Shown here: one piece after another, positions 1-9,552 of the stretch | Numbering within the stretch: position 1 is the first letter of the stretch | How the letters are laid out: the number at the start of each line of letters is the position of its first letter | From: Flammeovirga sp. EKP202 | GTDB lineage: Bacteria; Bacteroidota; Bacteroidia; Cytophagales; Flammeovirgaceae | Direction of reading: 5' to 3' | Length of the DNA stretch: 64,000 nt | NCBI RefSeq assembly: GCF_014534745.1 | Contig: NZ_JACVVP010000009.1 | Location: forward strand, 62,001-126,000 | Notes under the pieces: generated by a model | Told to the model about the DNA's origin: nothing | The model's input: the letters and a program-made list of their open reading frames with translations, nothing else | Databases searched by the model: none | Position numbers and translations under genes: made by a program

Positions 1-1
1 G

Positions 2-1591
2 TATGATAGATGGATTGCCACAACATATGCGATTGTCATCCTGATAAAACTCTTCTTTTTAAAAGACAAGAAAATATTCATAAAGGAAAATGCAATAAAT
101 CTTCTTTTTATATTTTCTATTCTTGTGATACTAGTTGTCCGAGTATTCTTTATGGATAACTATCAAGAAGATAACGAGCATTGGGGATGGTCAACATATA
201 TTGTGGTAGTTCAGGTTATCATGATTGTCGCTAGTTTAGACTCACTAGCCAATAACCGTTCAACATGGTTATTCTTTACTGCAAATAGTACATCAATGAT
301 TGTGGGTTCCCTTCTTTTTATTATTGTTATGGGAACGGGATTATTGATGTTACCCGAAGCGACTTTACAACCAATTAATTGGGTTGATGCATTATTTACC
401 TCCACTTCAGCTGTTTGTGTGACAGGTTTAGCTCCATTTAATATCAGCGAAGTATTTACATTCAAAGGACAATTGATCTTAATGTTCTTGTTCCAGATTG
501 GTGGGTTGGGAATTGTGACATTGACAACTTTTATCGCCTTGACGATTCAGAAAGGAGTTAAAATTAGAGAAGAGTTTATGATTCAAGATATGGTTGAATC
601 GGACAGTATTAGCTCTTCTGCAGATATTCTAAAGAAGATTTTTTATATCACTTTTACAATTGAACTAATCGGTGCTGTTGCATTGTATATTGCTTGGGGT
701 GATTTAAACCTATCAAATACAGATCGCATCTTTGTTTCCATTTTTCACTCTATCTCTGCTTTCTGTAATGCCGGCTTTTCAAATTTCCCAAATGGATTAC
801 AGGGGAATGAATTCTCTACGGATTGGTTTTCAGGAACGATCATTATGTTGTTGATTATCGTTGGTGGTATAGGTTTCAAGACTTATAGTCAAGTTTTTAA
901 GCGTAAAGAAAAATTCAAAAGAAACCTCTGTTTACAATCTCGTATTTCCATCAATGTAACAATCTTTTTGATTTTTTTTGGTGCCATAGGGTTATACATT
1001 ACTGATTTTAATTTATGGAATAGTCAACCTGCATCGGATTCAATATTTCAGATATTTTTTACCAGTATTACATGTCGTACTGCCGGTTTTTCTGTAGTTG
1101 AGGTGGGAGATTTATCAGTAGGAAGTATTATGATGATGATTATGCTGATGTACATTGGTGGGGCGCCGAACTCGACAGCAGGTGGGATTAAGGTAACGAC
1201 GGCCTACATTCTTTTGAAATATTTAAAGGCTCAAATAACAGGGCATAATCATGTGCATATAGGTTGGAATACCATTGAAGAATCTTCTATACGTAGAGCG
1301 GTCATTGTGTTTATGATGTCGATCTTGTTATCTTTCTTTGGTTTATTTTTGTTGGTAATTGCTGAGCCTTTATTGGAAACGGAAGATTTATTTTTCGAGT
1401 TTTTCTCAGCAATGGGTACAGCAGGGTTGTCAAGAGGTATTACTGCTGAACTTTCCATGTTTGGGAAATTGTTGATTGCACTTATTATGTTTTCAGGTAA
1501 AATTGGATTATTTACATTAGTATCATTATTAGGTGAAAATCATGATAACTTTAAATATCGTTATCCAGAAACATCAATTTTAGTTGGTTAG
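2..1591 (+). CDS. TrkH/KtrB-family potassium uptake membrane subunit (5' end outside the window)
   Basis: This is the membrane pore of a K+ uptake system of the TrkH/KtrB family. The frame is open from base 2 with no start, so the N-terminus lies before the window; an internal GTG at 125 is not needed as a start. Four pore-loop repeats typical of the family are visible: TSTSAVCVTGL, HSISAFCNAGF, TSITCRTAGF and SAMGTAGLSRG, each with the conserved filter glycine. Hydrophobic segments fill the rest. The visible extra N-terminal hydrophobic segments before the first pore loop suggest a long TrkH-like N-terminus. The stop is 2 bases before the start of the RCK-domain gene, so the two are surely co-transcribed and act as pore plus cytoplasmic gating ring. 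Family assignment is firm; KtrB versus TrkH is a guess. Confidence 0.93.
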   Translation, partial: YDRWIATTYAIVILIKLFFLKDKKIFIKENAINLLFIFSILVILVVRVFFMDNYQEDNEHWGWSTYIVVVQVIMIVASLDSLANNRSTWLFFTANSTSMIVGSLLFIIVMGTGLLMLPEATLQPINWVDALFTSTSAVCVTGLAPFNISEVFTFKGQLILMFLFQIGGLGIVTLTTFIALTIQKGVKIREEFMIQDMVESDSISSSADILKKIFYITFTIELIGAVALYIAWGDLNLSNTDRIFVSIFHSISAFCNAGFSNFPNGLQGNEFSTDWFSGTIIMLLIIVGGIGFKTYSQVFKRKEKFKRNLCLQSRISINVTIFLIFFGAIGLYITDFNLWNSQPASDSIFQIFFTSITCRTAGFSVVEVGDLSVGSIMMMIMLMYIGGAPNSTAGGIKVTTAYILLKYLKAQITGHNHVHIGWNTIEESSIRRAVIVFMMSILLSFFGLFLLVIAEPLLETEDLFFEFFSAMGTAGLSRGITAELSMFGKLLIALIMFSGKIGLFTLVSLLGENHDNFKYRYPETSILVG

Positions 1592-1593
1592 AA

Positions 1594-2331
1594 ATGAAAA
1601 AGGTAGAAAAACGATTTGTATTAATTGGTATGGGTGCTTTCGGTATTGAAGTCGCCCTCACCTTAAGAGATAGTGAAGAAGACTTACTAATCATTTTACA
1701 TAATGATTTTGAATCTGTAAGAGAATCAAAAGATAGTTTTATTACTCTGAAGAGGTTGAGAGAGATGGGCTTTGAATATCTTTACGAAACAGATACAACT
1801 AACCCATTAGCACTAAAAAAACACATTAAGCCTACTGATACTGTTATTTTATCACATGGTAAGAACTTTGAGACAAAACTATTGGCAATAGAGGCATTGA
1901 AAGAAATAGGTGTACATGAGATTTTTGCTCGTGCAACTCGAGATATGCATGCCAAAGTTTTGGGTAAAATGGGGATATCGAGAGTGATTTTTCCTGAAAA
2001 ACAAGAAGGAAAGAGGTTTGCTTTGGAGTTGATGAATAATCAAGTGAAAGCAATGGACGAAGTGGCTCCTGGTGTGTACATTGTAGAATTGGACGTTCCG
2101 AAAGTGTTTCTAGGTAAGAGTATTAGAACTTTGAAATTTAGAGATAACTATCATGTATCCGTGATTTGTTTGAAAGAGAATTCACACTCAGTACATAAAA
2201 AAGTAGAGGAGCAAGAAGAAAAAGTCTTCATTCAAGACTTTAGAGATATTACACTTTGTGAGAATCATACACTAGTTCTAGCAGGAGCAAAAGAACGCTT
2301 GAAGCAGGTAACGGACCTTGTGGATCAATAA
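1594..2331 (+). CDS. TrkA/KtrA-family potassium channel regulatory subunit (RCK domains)
   Basis: Cytoplasmic nucleotide-binding regulator that gates the preceding K+ pore. An RCK_N Rossmann domain fills residues 7-130, with the dinucleotide motif GMGAFG at residues 12-17. A C-terminal RCK_C-like segment (about 160-245) contains LGKSIRTLKFRDNYHVSVI. At 245 aa it is the size of a single-subunit KtrA rather than the duplicated TrkA of Enterobacteria. It starts 2 bases after the pore gene's stop. The second beta strand ends LLIILHND instead of the usual acidic residue followed by a hydrophobic stretch, so ligand choice (NAD versus ATP/ADP) cannot be read safely. It converges with the glycosyltransferase gene, whose stop is only 6 bases away. 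Confidence 0.93.
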   Translation: MKKVEKRFVLIGMGAFGIEVALTLRDSEEDLLIILHNDFESVRESKDSFITLKRLREMGFEYLYETDTTNPLALKKHIKPTDTVILSHGKNFETKLLAIEALKEIGVHEIFARATRDMHAKVLGKMGISRVIFPEKQEGKRFALELMNNQVKAMDEVAPGVYIVELDVPKVFLGKSIRTLKFRDNYHVSVICLKENSHSVHKKVEEQEEKVFIQDFRDITLCENHTLVLAGAKERLKQVTDLVDQ

Positions 2332-2337
2332 AGGTTT

Positions 2338-3606
2338 TTATGCAAATATAAGATGATGAGTTACGGTTTTCAATGCTTCATAAAACGTTGAGAACTGTAA
2401 ATCCCTATCATAATGGTTTACAGCAGCTTTTCTTGATTGGGTTGATAAAAGTTGAAATTCTTGATCGGATAACTGCTGTAAAGTTTTAATATTGTTGGTC
2501 AATTGTACAAGGTCATTAGGTCTAGAAGTAAAGCCACATTGATGTTTTTGTACCAATTGTTCACCTTCCCCTTGGCCATGAAATAAAATAGGCATCCCTA
2601 AACTAAGACTTTCATACAATTTGGCGGGTAAAGTCCCTTTGACATATTTCTTCTGAGAAATAAGTGCTACATCATATTGCTTTACAACTTCAGGGACTTC
2701 TTTATAGTGGACCTTGGGATGTAAAATCACATTTTGGAGTTGATTTTTGATGATATAGTTCTTGATTTTATTTTTCTCTATACCATCACCATAGATGTGT
2801 AATTCGCAATTTAAAGCATCAAAAGACACTTTTTGAATGAGATCTAATATGCCATGTGCAACCCCTAAAACACCTGTATATACAATTTTTAATTTTTCAC
2901 CTCTTTGTACATTTTTATGAGGATGAAAAACATTAATATCAGCACCAATTCTATAAAGAAAAACATCATTGAAGTTTAAATCTTGGATGTAGCTCTTTGT
3001 CTCATCAGATTGAGTAATAATAAAATCAGCTTTACTGTAATAAAATTTTTCAAGCCTATGCAAAATTTGATATGCGATAGAATTGGTTTTAATACTCCCT
3101 AAATCAACCATGGCTTGTGGCCAAAGGTCTGAAACATTAAGTACAAGTTTTACTTTTTGAATCCTTTTTAAAAGAATACCCAATAGAGGTAATGTGATAG
3201 GAGGTGTTTGAACGATAACAACATCAATTTGCTTTTTCTTAAGTAGGTTCATCGAAAAAAGCATACTTAATAGCATTGTTGTCATGCTTAATAGGCGTAA
3301 TATCGCACTATTTTGTTGAGACGGTATTAGCCAATGCCTAAAAACGTCTATACCGTTGATCTTTGTGTGACGCCTTAACTTAAAGAAATCTTTACGTTGA
3401 AGTTTTCCTTTTGGATAATAGGGGTGAGAAGTCAAAACGGTGACGTTGTGTCCAATAGCATGAAAGCTTTCCGCCATATGCGCATACTGATGAGGTGCTG
3501 CTCCAAAATCTGGCGGATAGCAATGAGTGATAATACAAATGTTTAAGTCTGTATTATTACTAATGTATTCATTGATATTTTTAAACTTATTGGACTTTAA
3601 TATCAT
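2338..3606 (-). CDS. Glycosyltransferase family 4 protein (WbuB-like)
   Basis: Predicted GT-B fold glycosyltransferase that moves a sugar from a nucleotide donor during surface polysaccharide or glycan assembly; donor and acceptor are unknown. The N-terminal acceptor domain opens with ICIITHCYPPDFGAAPHQ (about residues 24-41), the usual GT4 start with a Gly-rich loop. A donor domain begins near residue 230 (LKIVYTGVLGVAHG) and carries the family E-rich stretch LYESLSLGMPILFHGQGEGE near 330-350. One hydrophobic stretch near residues 105-125 may dip into the membrane, as in WbuB-type enzymes. The start at 3606 gives 422 aa, with about 20 residues before the first beta strand. It lies 22 bases downstream of nuoD on the same strand, so co-transcription is possible although the functions look unrelated. 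Confidence 0.88.
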   Translation of the reverse strand: MILKSNKFKNINEYISNNTDLNICIITHCYPPDFGAAPHQYAHMAESFHAIGHNVTVLTSHPYYPKGKLQRKDFFKLRRHTKINGIDVFRHWLIPSQQNSAILRLLSMTTMLLSMLFSMNLLKKKQIDVVIVQTPPITLPLLGILLKRIQKVKLVLNVSDLWPQAMVDLGSIKTNSIAYQILHRLEKFYYSKADFIITQSDETKSYIQDLNFNDVFLYRIGADINVFHPHKNVQRGEKLKIVYTGVLGVAHGILDLIQKVSFDALNCELHIYGDGIEKNKIKNYIIKNQLQNVILHPKVHYKEVPEVVKQYDVALISQKKYVKGTLPAKLYESLSLGMPILFHGQGEGEQLVQKHQCGFTSRPNDLVQLTNNIKTLQQLSDQEFQLLSTQSRKAAVNHYDRDLQFSTFYEALKTVTHHLIFA

Positions 3607-3628
3607 TCTCTTTCAAAAATGACCAGTG

Positions 3629-4849
3629 TTAACGGTCTACTTCTCCCATAACAACATCAATTGAGCCAATTATCGCAATTAAGTCTGATAATAATACTCC
3701 TCTTGAAATTTCAGGTAAGACTGATAAATTACAAAAAGAACATGCTCTTACTTTTAAACGTTCAGGTATGTCAGATTTACCATTTGTTCTAAAGAAAAAT
3801 CCTAACTCACCTTTTGGATTTTCAGCTCTGCTGTAAAAATCCATTGCTTTAGGTCGGATTTTCTTCGGAACCAAAGCTTGAGGGTCAAAATTACGATCTC
3901 TTTTGTGATCTGTAGTTAATTGTTTTAAACACTGTTTCATGATTTTTAATGACTCCCAGCATTCTAAAACCCTTACATTAGTTCTGTCCCAACAATCACC
4001 GACAGTACCCATTTTTCCTTCACCGATTGGAATTTCGAAATCTAATTCAGGATAAACAGAATAGCCATCTACTCTTCTCAAATCATGAGCTAGACCCGAC
4101 CCTCTTAAAACAGGTCCCGAGGTGCCGTAATTAATAGCAACATCTAAAGGAAGGACACCTACATTAGCTGTTCTTTCTATGAATATTTTGTTATCAATAA
4201 TAAGTTCTTTTAACTCCTGTAGCTTAGGCTCAAAATACTCAATAAACTCCTTGCATTTTTCCTCAAAACCGACAGGTAAATCATAATATAAACCTCCAAT
4301 CCATATGTAATTGTACAACATTCTTGCTCCTGAAGTCCATTCTAATAAGCGAAGGATATGTTCTCTATCTCTCATCAACCATAAGAATGGAGTAAAAGCA
4401 CCAATGTCTAATCCGTATGTTCCGATTGCGATAAAATGAGAGGCTAATCGGTTTAATTCAGCCACTAATACCCTAATATACTCAACTCGTTTTGGAATTT
4501 TCTCATCTATTCCCATCATTTTTTCAACACCCATGGCAAAAGCATGCTCAGAATTAATAGCAGCCATATAATCCATACGGTCTACGTAAGGGATAATTTG
4601 TTGAAAATTGAGGTTTTCGGCGTGTTTTTCAAAACAACGATGCAAGTAGCCTAAGTGAGGAACTGTATCTACAACATATTCTCCATCTGTTAATACTTCA
4701 AGACGTAATACACCGTGCGTAGAAGGGTGATGAGGACCTAGGTTGATCACCATTTCCTCCATTTTAAGTTTTGATGCATCGAATAAATTCTTTGAAGAAT
4801 TAATTAGATGATCTTCTTGAAACTGATATTGAATTTGTCTTTTTTCCAT
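3629..4849 (-). CDS. nuoD: NADH-quinone oxidoreductase subunit D
   Basis: Encodes the 49-kDa-type subunit of respiratory complex I, which with subunit B forms the quinone-binding cavity next to cluster N2. The family signature GPHHPSTHGVLRL is at about residues 38-50. Later blocks RVDYMAA-like (VDRMDYMAA), RELNRL-like (VAELNRLASHF), GPVLRGSG and the C-terminal GSIDVVMGEVDR all match NuoD. The length of 406 aa is normal and no break is visible. What is odd is the setting: no other nuo gene lies on either side, only a glycosyltransferase downstream and a divergent DUF349 gene upstream. It is therefore either a scattered complex I gene or a second copy. Identity is very secure; its role as sole or extra copy cannot be decided here. 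Confidence 0.97.
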   Translation of the reverse strand: MEKRQIQYQFQEDHLINSSKNLFDASKLKMEEMVINLGPHHPSTHGVLRLEVLTDGEYVVDTVPHLGYLHRCFEKHAENLNFQQIIPYVDRMDYMAAINSEHAFAMGVEKMMGIDEKIPKRVEYIRVLVAELNRLASHFIAIGTYGLDIGAFTPFLWLMRDREHILRLLEWTSGARMLYNYIWIGGLYYDLPVGFEEKCKEFIEYFEPKLQELKELIIDNKIFIERTANVGVLPLDVAINYGTSGPVLRGSGLAHDLRRVDGYSVYPELDFEIPIGEGKMGTVGDCWDRTNVRVLECWESLKIMKQCLKQLTTDHKRDRNFDPQALVPKKIRPKAMDFYSRAENPKGELGFFFRTNGKSDIPERLKVRACSFCNLSVLPEISRGVLLSDLIAIIGSIDVVMGEVDR

Positions 4850-4994
4850 ATTTTGTTTGTCCTCAGATTTTCAAAATTGATAGATAAACATCAAAAATTC
4901 AAGAAAAATGAGAAGACCTTCCCTAATTCCATTAATAAAACTGTAAAATTGGGATCAAAATGATTGAATCATTATTATAAATAGCAAAAATGTT

Positions 4995-5002
4995 TAATTT
5001 TG
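4995..5002 (+). promoter_or_regulatory. Bacteroidota -7 promoter element upstream of the DUF349 gene
   Basis: TAATTTTG matches the TAnnTTTG consensus of the Bacteroidota housekeeping sigma factor. No good -33 TTTG is seen at the usual distance. It would give a leader of about 105 nt, which contains a small hairpin (CCATCC 5050-5055 with GGATGG 5070-5075). Confidence 0.4.
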
Positions 5003-5115
5003 TCCGAGAAAAATCTATCCCTTTTATGGGGTGTTTTTTGGCCAATGGTCCATCCTGCTCAATGATAATGGATGGTCAGTAGTATATATTGATGCACTTT
5101 TAACCGCTTTTTAAG

Positions 5116-6981
5116 ATGGGTACACCACAAGATGAAACTCAGGCAAACGAAATCCAAGAATCTAATGCAGTTGAGAACACTGCTTCACAATTAGACGATG
5201 TCGCTGATATGGGTGATGACGTAGCAGATTTTGGTGATGATGAGTCTTCACAAACAGTTGAAGAAGAATTACAAGAAGATGTAGATTTCTCTAGCCACTC
5301 AAAAGAGGAGCTTTTAAAGGAAATCCAAAAGCTAGTAGGTAATTCTGATGTTGTTAAAGCTGAGAAAATCGCGAAGCAAATCAAAGAAGTTTTTGAACCT
5401 CTAAGAAAGGAAGAAGAAGCTAAAGCTCGTGAGGAATTCAAAGCTAGCAATGGTGATGTAGAAGGTTTTGAATATGCAGACGCTGACGCAAAAGCATTTT
5501 ACGAAGCTTTCGGTACAATTAGAACAAGCCGTCGTCAACATTTTGAGCAAATGCAAAAAATGCGTGACGATAACTTAAAGAAAAAGCGTAGTATCATTGC
5601 CCAAGTGAAAGAGTTGATTGAAACAACTGATGACAAAGGGGTAATGAACAAAGTGAAGGAACTACAAGCTCAATGGAAAACAATTGGTGCGGTTCCTCAA
5701 CAAAATGCTGAAGAAATCTATAAGACATATGGAGCTCTTTTAGACAGATTCTATGATCAAATGAGCATTGAATTTGAATTGAAAGAGTTGGATAGACAAA
5801 AGAACTTAAAAGCGAAAAAAGGTTTAATTGAAAGAGCTCAAAAACTTATTGATGTAGAAAATATCAATGATGCAGTAGTTTCTTTAAACCAATATCACGA
5901 AGAGTTCAGAAACATTGGTCCAGTTCCAAAAGAGGAGAAGGATAATATCTGGAATGCATTTAAAGAAATTTCAGATAAGATCTACGATAAAAAGAGAAAG
6001 CACGCTGAAGAATTCAAGAAAGTGTTAGAAGAAAACATGACATTGAAGCAGGCATTGTGCTTAAAAGTAGAGCCATTCTCAACTTTCGATACTGACCGTA
6101 TCAAAGAGTGGAACGAGGAGACAAAGAAATTATTAGCAGTTCAGAAAGAGTGGGAAGCAATTGGTCCAGTTCCAAGAGAAGTGGCAAATGGCATCAACAA
6201 ACAATTCTGGGCAAACTTCAAACAATTCTTTGCAAATAAGAACAAGTTCTTCGAAGTATTAGAAGCTCAAAGAGCCGTAAACTTAGAGAAGAAGAAAGCT
6301 TTAGTTGAAAAAGCAGAAGAATTAAAAGAATCTTCAGATTGGAATGCTACTGCTGATGCATTGATCGCTTTACAAAAAGAGTGGAAAGGTATTGGCCCAG
6401 TTCCTGAAAAATTCAGAGATTCTGTATATGCTGAATTCAAGGCAGCTTGTGATGCATTCTTCGAAAGAAAGCGTAACAAGCGTCAAGAAGAGTCAAAAGA
6501 GTTTATCGAAAACTTGAAGAAAAAAGAAGAGGTATGTTTAGAGATTTCTAAACTTGTTGCTGATAAAGCTGCTTTCGACCAAAAGTTATTGGACGAAAAA
6601 GCTGAAGCATTCTTCGCTATCGGTTTTGTACCTCGTAAAGAAAAAGATGCTATCGTTGACAAATTTGTTGCTGTAGTAGAGGAGTATGTAGGTAACTCAG
6701 AGGATTTAGACGAAAAAGGTAAGCTACAAGCATTGGCTACAGTATTCAATCACCTTCCAGGTGGTGGTAACCGTCTAAGAAACCAAGAGCAAAACATCAG
6801 AACTCGTATCAAAAACTTAGAGGATGATATTGCTTTATGGCAAAACAACTTAGCATTCTTTGCAAATTCTAAAACAGCGAACAAGTTGTTAGAGGAATAC
6901 AACGTGAAGATTGATGAGGCAAAAGTTGAGGTTGCTAAATTGAAAGATCAATTGAAAGTGATCAGAAGCATGGAGTCTTAG
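5116..6981 (+). CDS. DUF349 repeat protein
   Basis: Cytoplasmic protein of unknown function made of repeated DUF349 helical units. After an acidic, low-complexity N-terminus (residues 1-60, rich in D/E), units recur with the hallmark W-x-x-I-G-x-V-P: QWKTIGAVPQ (~190), EFRNIGPVPKE (~265), EWEAIGPVPRE (~350) and EWKGIGPVPEK (~425), plus a worn copy FFAIGFVPRKEKD near 500. Between them are charged helices ending in motifs such as FFERKR. The C-terminal 100 residues look coiled coil. Codon use is strongly biased, like ffh and malQ nearby, which suggests high expression. Long DUF349 proteins of about 600 aa are standard in Bacteroidota. It is divergent from nuoD and ends at a strong shared terminator. 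No enzymatic motif is visible. Confidence 0.93.
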   Translation: MGTPQDETQANEIQESNAVENTASQLDDVADMGDDVADFGDDESSQTVEEELQEDVDFSSHSKEELLKEIQKLVGNSDVVKAEKIAKQIKEVFEPLRKEEEAKAREEFKASNGDVEGFEYADADAKAFYEAFGTIRTSRRQHFEQMQKMRDDNLKKKRSIIAQVKELIETTDDKGVMNKVKELQAQWKTIGAVPQQNAEEIYKTYGALLDRFYDQMSIEFELKELDRQKNLKAKKGLIERAQKLIDVENINDAVVSLNQYHEEFRNIGPVPKEEKDNIWNAFKEISDKIYDKKRKHAEEFKKVLEENMTLKQALCLKVEPFSTFDTDRIKEWNEETKKLLAVQKEWEAIGPVPREVANGINKQFWANFKQFFANKNKFFEVLEAQRAVNLEKKKALVEKAEELKESSDWNATADALIALQKEWKGIGPVPEKFRDSVYAEFKAACDAFFERKRNKRQEESKEFIENLKKKEEVCLEISKLVADKAAFDQKLLDEKAEAFFAIGFVPRKEKDAIVDKFVAVVEEYVGNSEDLDEKGKLQALATVFNHLPGGGNRLRNQEQNIRTRIKNLEDDIALWQNNLAFFANSKTANKLLEEYNVKIDEAKVEVAKLKDQLKVIRSMES

Positions 6982-7002
6982 TCTTTAAGATAATTCATAT
7001 AA

Positions 7003-7038
7003 AAAAGGCATTCACAATTCGTTTTGTGAATGCCTTTT
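7003..7038. terminator. Bidirectional terminator between DUF349 and Sel1-repeat genes
   Basis: A 15-bp stem (AAAAGGCATTCACAA / TTGTGAATGCCTTTT) with a 6-nt loop is flanked by A and T runs. It sits between two convergent stops and can serve both genes. Confidence 0.9.
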
Positions 7039-7054
7039 CTTTTCTAAAATATTA

Positions 7055-9088
7055 TTAATTCATACAGAGATCTTCGTACTTCGATTCGATTTTAATTCCT
7101 AAAGCTTTCGCCTTTTGGAAGCCATTACAAGCTTTGTATTTATCTCCCTTTTGGAATAAAAGAGTTGCTTGAGTATAAAATAGCTCTCCTTTGATGTTTG
7201 AATAATCGTCTTTAAAGCCTTTTAATTGGCTAAAATCATCTGATTTCGCTAAAGCAATATCGATCTGAAGTAAAGCACTACTCACTTCATCTACCGATGC
7301 ATATGCGATAGCTTGTTTATTTAAAACATCGATAAATTCCTTGTGGTTGCCATTAGCTTCATCAAAGCTTTTGATATATAAATCATATTGTTTGATGGCT
7401 TCAAAGTAATTTTCTTCTTGAATTTGAATATCGGCAATGATCAGATAAGCTTCAGGGTTAGTATCCGTATTTTTACTATCGACAGCCACTGAACGAGTCA
7501 TGTACTGACTTGCGTAATTCATCGCTTCAGGTTGATTGCTGGCAGCAGTTACTTCGGTGGTTGTATTTTTCTGATAGGCATAAAGTTGTGCCATTTTTAA
7601 ATAAGCATCTTGATTACCTAATGCAATTGCTTTTTTATAGTGAACTTCAGCCTTTGATAAATCTTGTGGAGTCTGGCATTTTCCATCTTTGTAAATATCA
7701 CCTAAGTAAAGTTCTGCTTCAGCCGAATTTTGTCCAGCAGCTTTACTTAACCAATGGATGGCTGATATTTTTTCTTTTTTGTAATAGTATTTACCCAACA
7801 TTAATTGAGCATCTAAATTACCTTGATTTGCTAAATATGTCGCATATTCAAGGTCGCTCTTGTCTAAGTACTTTGAGATGTCATATTGTTTTAAAGCGAC
7901 TTTTGCCGAATAAACACCATGATTAGCAGCTTTCATGTACCACTTAATTGCCGTTGCTTCACTTTGTGCTACACCTTCACCCATAGCATACATATTGCCT
8001 AATAAGTACTCCGCAGAGTCAGAACCAACATAGGCAGCTTGTCTTCTCCATTTGAATGCCGATGTAGTACTTTTTTGGAGTGGGGGTGTACCATTAAAAT
8101 ATAAATCAGCAAGAGATAACATAGCAGGTTGATAATCTTGCAATGCTGCTCTCTGTAGAAATTCAACCTTTTTTAATTCATCCTCTTTGGATGGATTTGC
8201 TTTGTTAGCATATAATAAATAGAGCTCATATTGAGCCTCAGCGTCATTGTCTGCTAAAGCTTTATACTGAACGTAATCAAGGTTATTAGGATCTACAAAA
8301 GTTTTGACGTCCATTTTTGACAACAGTTGAATGGCGTCTTTATTATTATTGTTGGCTGACTTAAGTAATAAGGCCACTGCCTTTCTAGAATCTTTACTTC
8401 CTAAAAGACCATTTTTATAGAATAATGCCAATTCATATTGAGCTTCGGGATGATTTTTTTCTGCTGCTTTTGTCAGTAATTCAAAACTCTTATTAAGGTC
8501 TTTTTCTACTTCATCTCCGTTTTTATAGGCTAATCCTAAAGCGTATTCAGATTGAGCATTACCGCTGTTTCCTAAATACTTTTGATAAAAGATATCTTTA
8601 TTCTTGTTAGAGTAAGCGTCAAGATCTGCTTCTTTCAACAGTTCTCCTGCATCCTTAAAATCTTGATCCCATGCTCTAAGTAAATGATAGATCGCTTGAT
8701 CTTGGTCTTTCCCTACGATTTGACCTTTGAGATAGTATTTTCCTAAAATATAATGAGCTTCAGCATTTTTACCGTTGGCTGCAATGTTATACAGTTTGAT
8801 AACTTCAGTAGTCTCACCTTTTGCTTCTTTGATTTTAGCTAAATGCAATGCGGCAGCAGGGTGGTTTTGGATCACCGCTTTTTCATAATATTGAGTCGCT
8901 TTTTTGATACTTTTCTTCTCAACCAGACCTTCTTCGTAAGTTAGTCCTAATTGGTACCAAGCTTCAGGGTCATTATTAAATTTGGCTTGCTTTTTTAATG
9001 ACTCAACGTCTTGGGCGAAGGAACTAACAAATACTAAAGAAAAGAAAATTACAAAAGTATACAGATATAATCTACTATTATATATCAT
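7055..9088 (-). CDS. Secreted Sel1-like/TPR repeat protein
   Basis: An exported solenoid protein likely to act as a protein-protein scaffold in the periplasm or at the cell surface. The N-terminal 25 residues form a Sec signal peptide ending SSFAQ. Sel1-like repeats of roughly 36 residues fill most of the chain, with typical cores such as EAWYQLGLTYEEG, AEAHYILGKYYLKG, AQSEYALGLAYKNGD, SAEYLLGNMYAMGEG and AEAELYLGDIYKDGK. The last ~150 residues (AYLIIADIQIQEENYFEAIKQYDLY and on) look like ordinary TPRs. Sel1 proteins often sense or bridge cell-wall or signalling partners, but nothing here names one. The promoter may be the reverse-strand element at 9207-9214. It converges on the DUF349 gene and shares its terminator. 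Confidence 0.9.
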   Translation of the reverse strand: MIYNSRLYLYTFVIFFSLVFVSSFAQDVESLKKQAKFNNDPEAWYQLGLTYEEGLVEKKSIKKATQYYEKAVIQNHPAAALHLAKIKEAKGETTEVIKLYNIAANGKNAEAHYILGKYYLKGQIVGKDQDQAIYHLLRAWDQDFKDAGELLKEADLDAYSNKNKDIFYQKYLGNSGNAQSEYALGLAYKNGDEVEKDLNKSFELLTKAAEKNHPEAQYELALFYKNGLLGSKDSRKAVALLLKSANNNNKDAIQLLSKMDVKTFVDPNNLDYVQYKALADNDAEAQYELYLLYANKANPSKEDELKKVEFLQRAALQDYQPAMLSLADLYFNGTPPLQKSTTSAFKWRRQAAYVGSDSAEYLLGNMYAMGEGVAQSEATAIKWYMKAANHGVYSAKVALKQYDISKYLDKSDLEYATYLANQGNLDAQLMLGKYYYKKEKISAIHWLSKAAGQNSAEAELYLGDIYKDGKCQTPQDLSKAEVHYKKAIALGNQDAYLKMAQLYAYQKNTTTEVTAASNQPEAMNYASQYMTRSVAVDSKNTDTNPEAYLIIADIQIQEENYFEAIKQYDLYIKSFDEANGNHKEFIDVLNKQAIAYASVDEVSSALLQIDIALAKSDDFSQLKGFKDDYSNIKGELFYTQATLLFQKGDKYKACNGFQKAKALGIKIESKYEDLCMN

Positions 9089-9206
9089 TATAGTTATGAA
9101 TGTGATATTTCAGTGAATTTTGTGCTTTGTAGTGAGTTCTATTTGACTGACAAAAAAGATATACCATGTACAGGACAAAAAACACAAGCTATTTATTTAA
9201 GATTGA

Positions 9207-9214
9207 CAAAAATA
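9207..9214 (-). promoter_or_regulatory. Possible -7 promoter element for the Sel1-repeat gene
   Basis: Read on the minus strand this is TATTTTTG, a full match to TAnnTTTG, about 119 bases upstream of the start at 9088. No convincing -33 element accompanies it, so it is a weak call. Confidence 0.3.
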
Positions 9215-9476
9215 ATCTTATACTACTATAACACAGATTAATTGTATTTTCTTGTATCGAAGACGAATATTTTTTCAATTTTTTGAAGATTATTTTTCAT
9301 TCTACTTTTATGTATTGTTTATCGATGTTTCTAATCCGCTGATTTGCAGTGAAAATCAAAATATTCACTCTTTGGTGTTGTTTTTTGTAATTCCCTTATA
9401 ATAAGGTAGCTAAATTATATTGAATAATGTTGATTTTATTTAATTCAAAATAATCATTATTGAAGTGGAGTATTTA

Positions 9477-9507
9477 TTGTAATTGATCCCATTAAATTTT
9501 ATTTTTG
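9477..9507 (+). promoter_or_regulatory. ffh promoter, Bacteroidota type
   Basis: TTG at 9477-9479 is followed after 20 bases by TATTTTTG at 9500-9507, fitting the -33 TTTG / -7 TAnnTTTG pattern with normal spacing. Transcription would start about 40 bases before the ATG at 9553. Confidence 0.6.
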
Positions 9508-9552
9508 CAGACTAATTAGAAATAGTATTAATACAAGGAATTCATATAATAT

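Larger units (their letters stand above)
9089..9552. other. Divergent intergenic region between the Sel1-repeat gene and ffh
   Basis: 464 bases of AT-rich DNA with no credible ORF. It holds a reverse-strand -7 match (CAAAAATA at 9207-9214) for the Sel1 gene, the ffh promoter, and a 13-bp palindrome AATAATCATTATT at 9449-9461 upstream of the ffh promoter. Confidence 0.6.

Noticed and set aside
7510-7926. 138-aa plus-strand frame inside the Sel1-repeat gene
   Set aside because: It is a shadow of the repeat gene on the other strand; the sense frame has clear Sel1 motifs and this one has none.
9449-9461. AATAATCATTATT palindrome as a Fur box upstream of ffh
   Set aside because: AT-rich palindromes of this size are expected by chance here, only the core fits, and ffh is not an iron-controlled gene.
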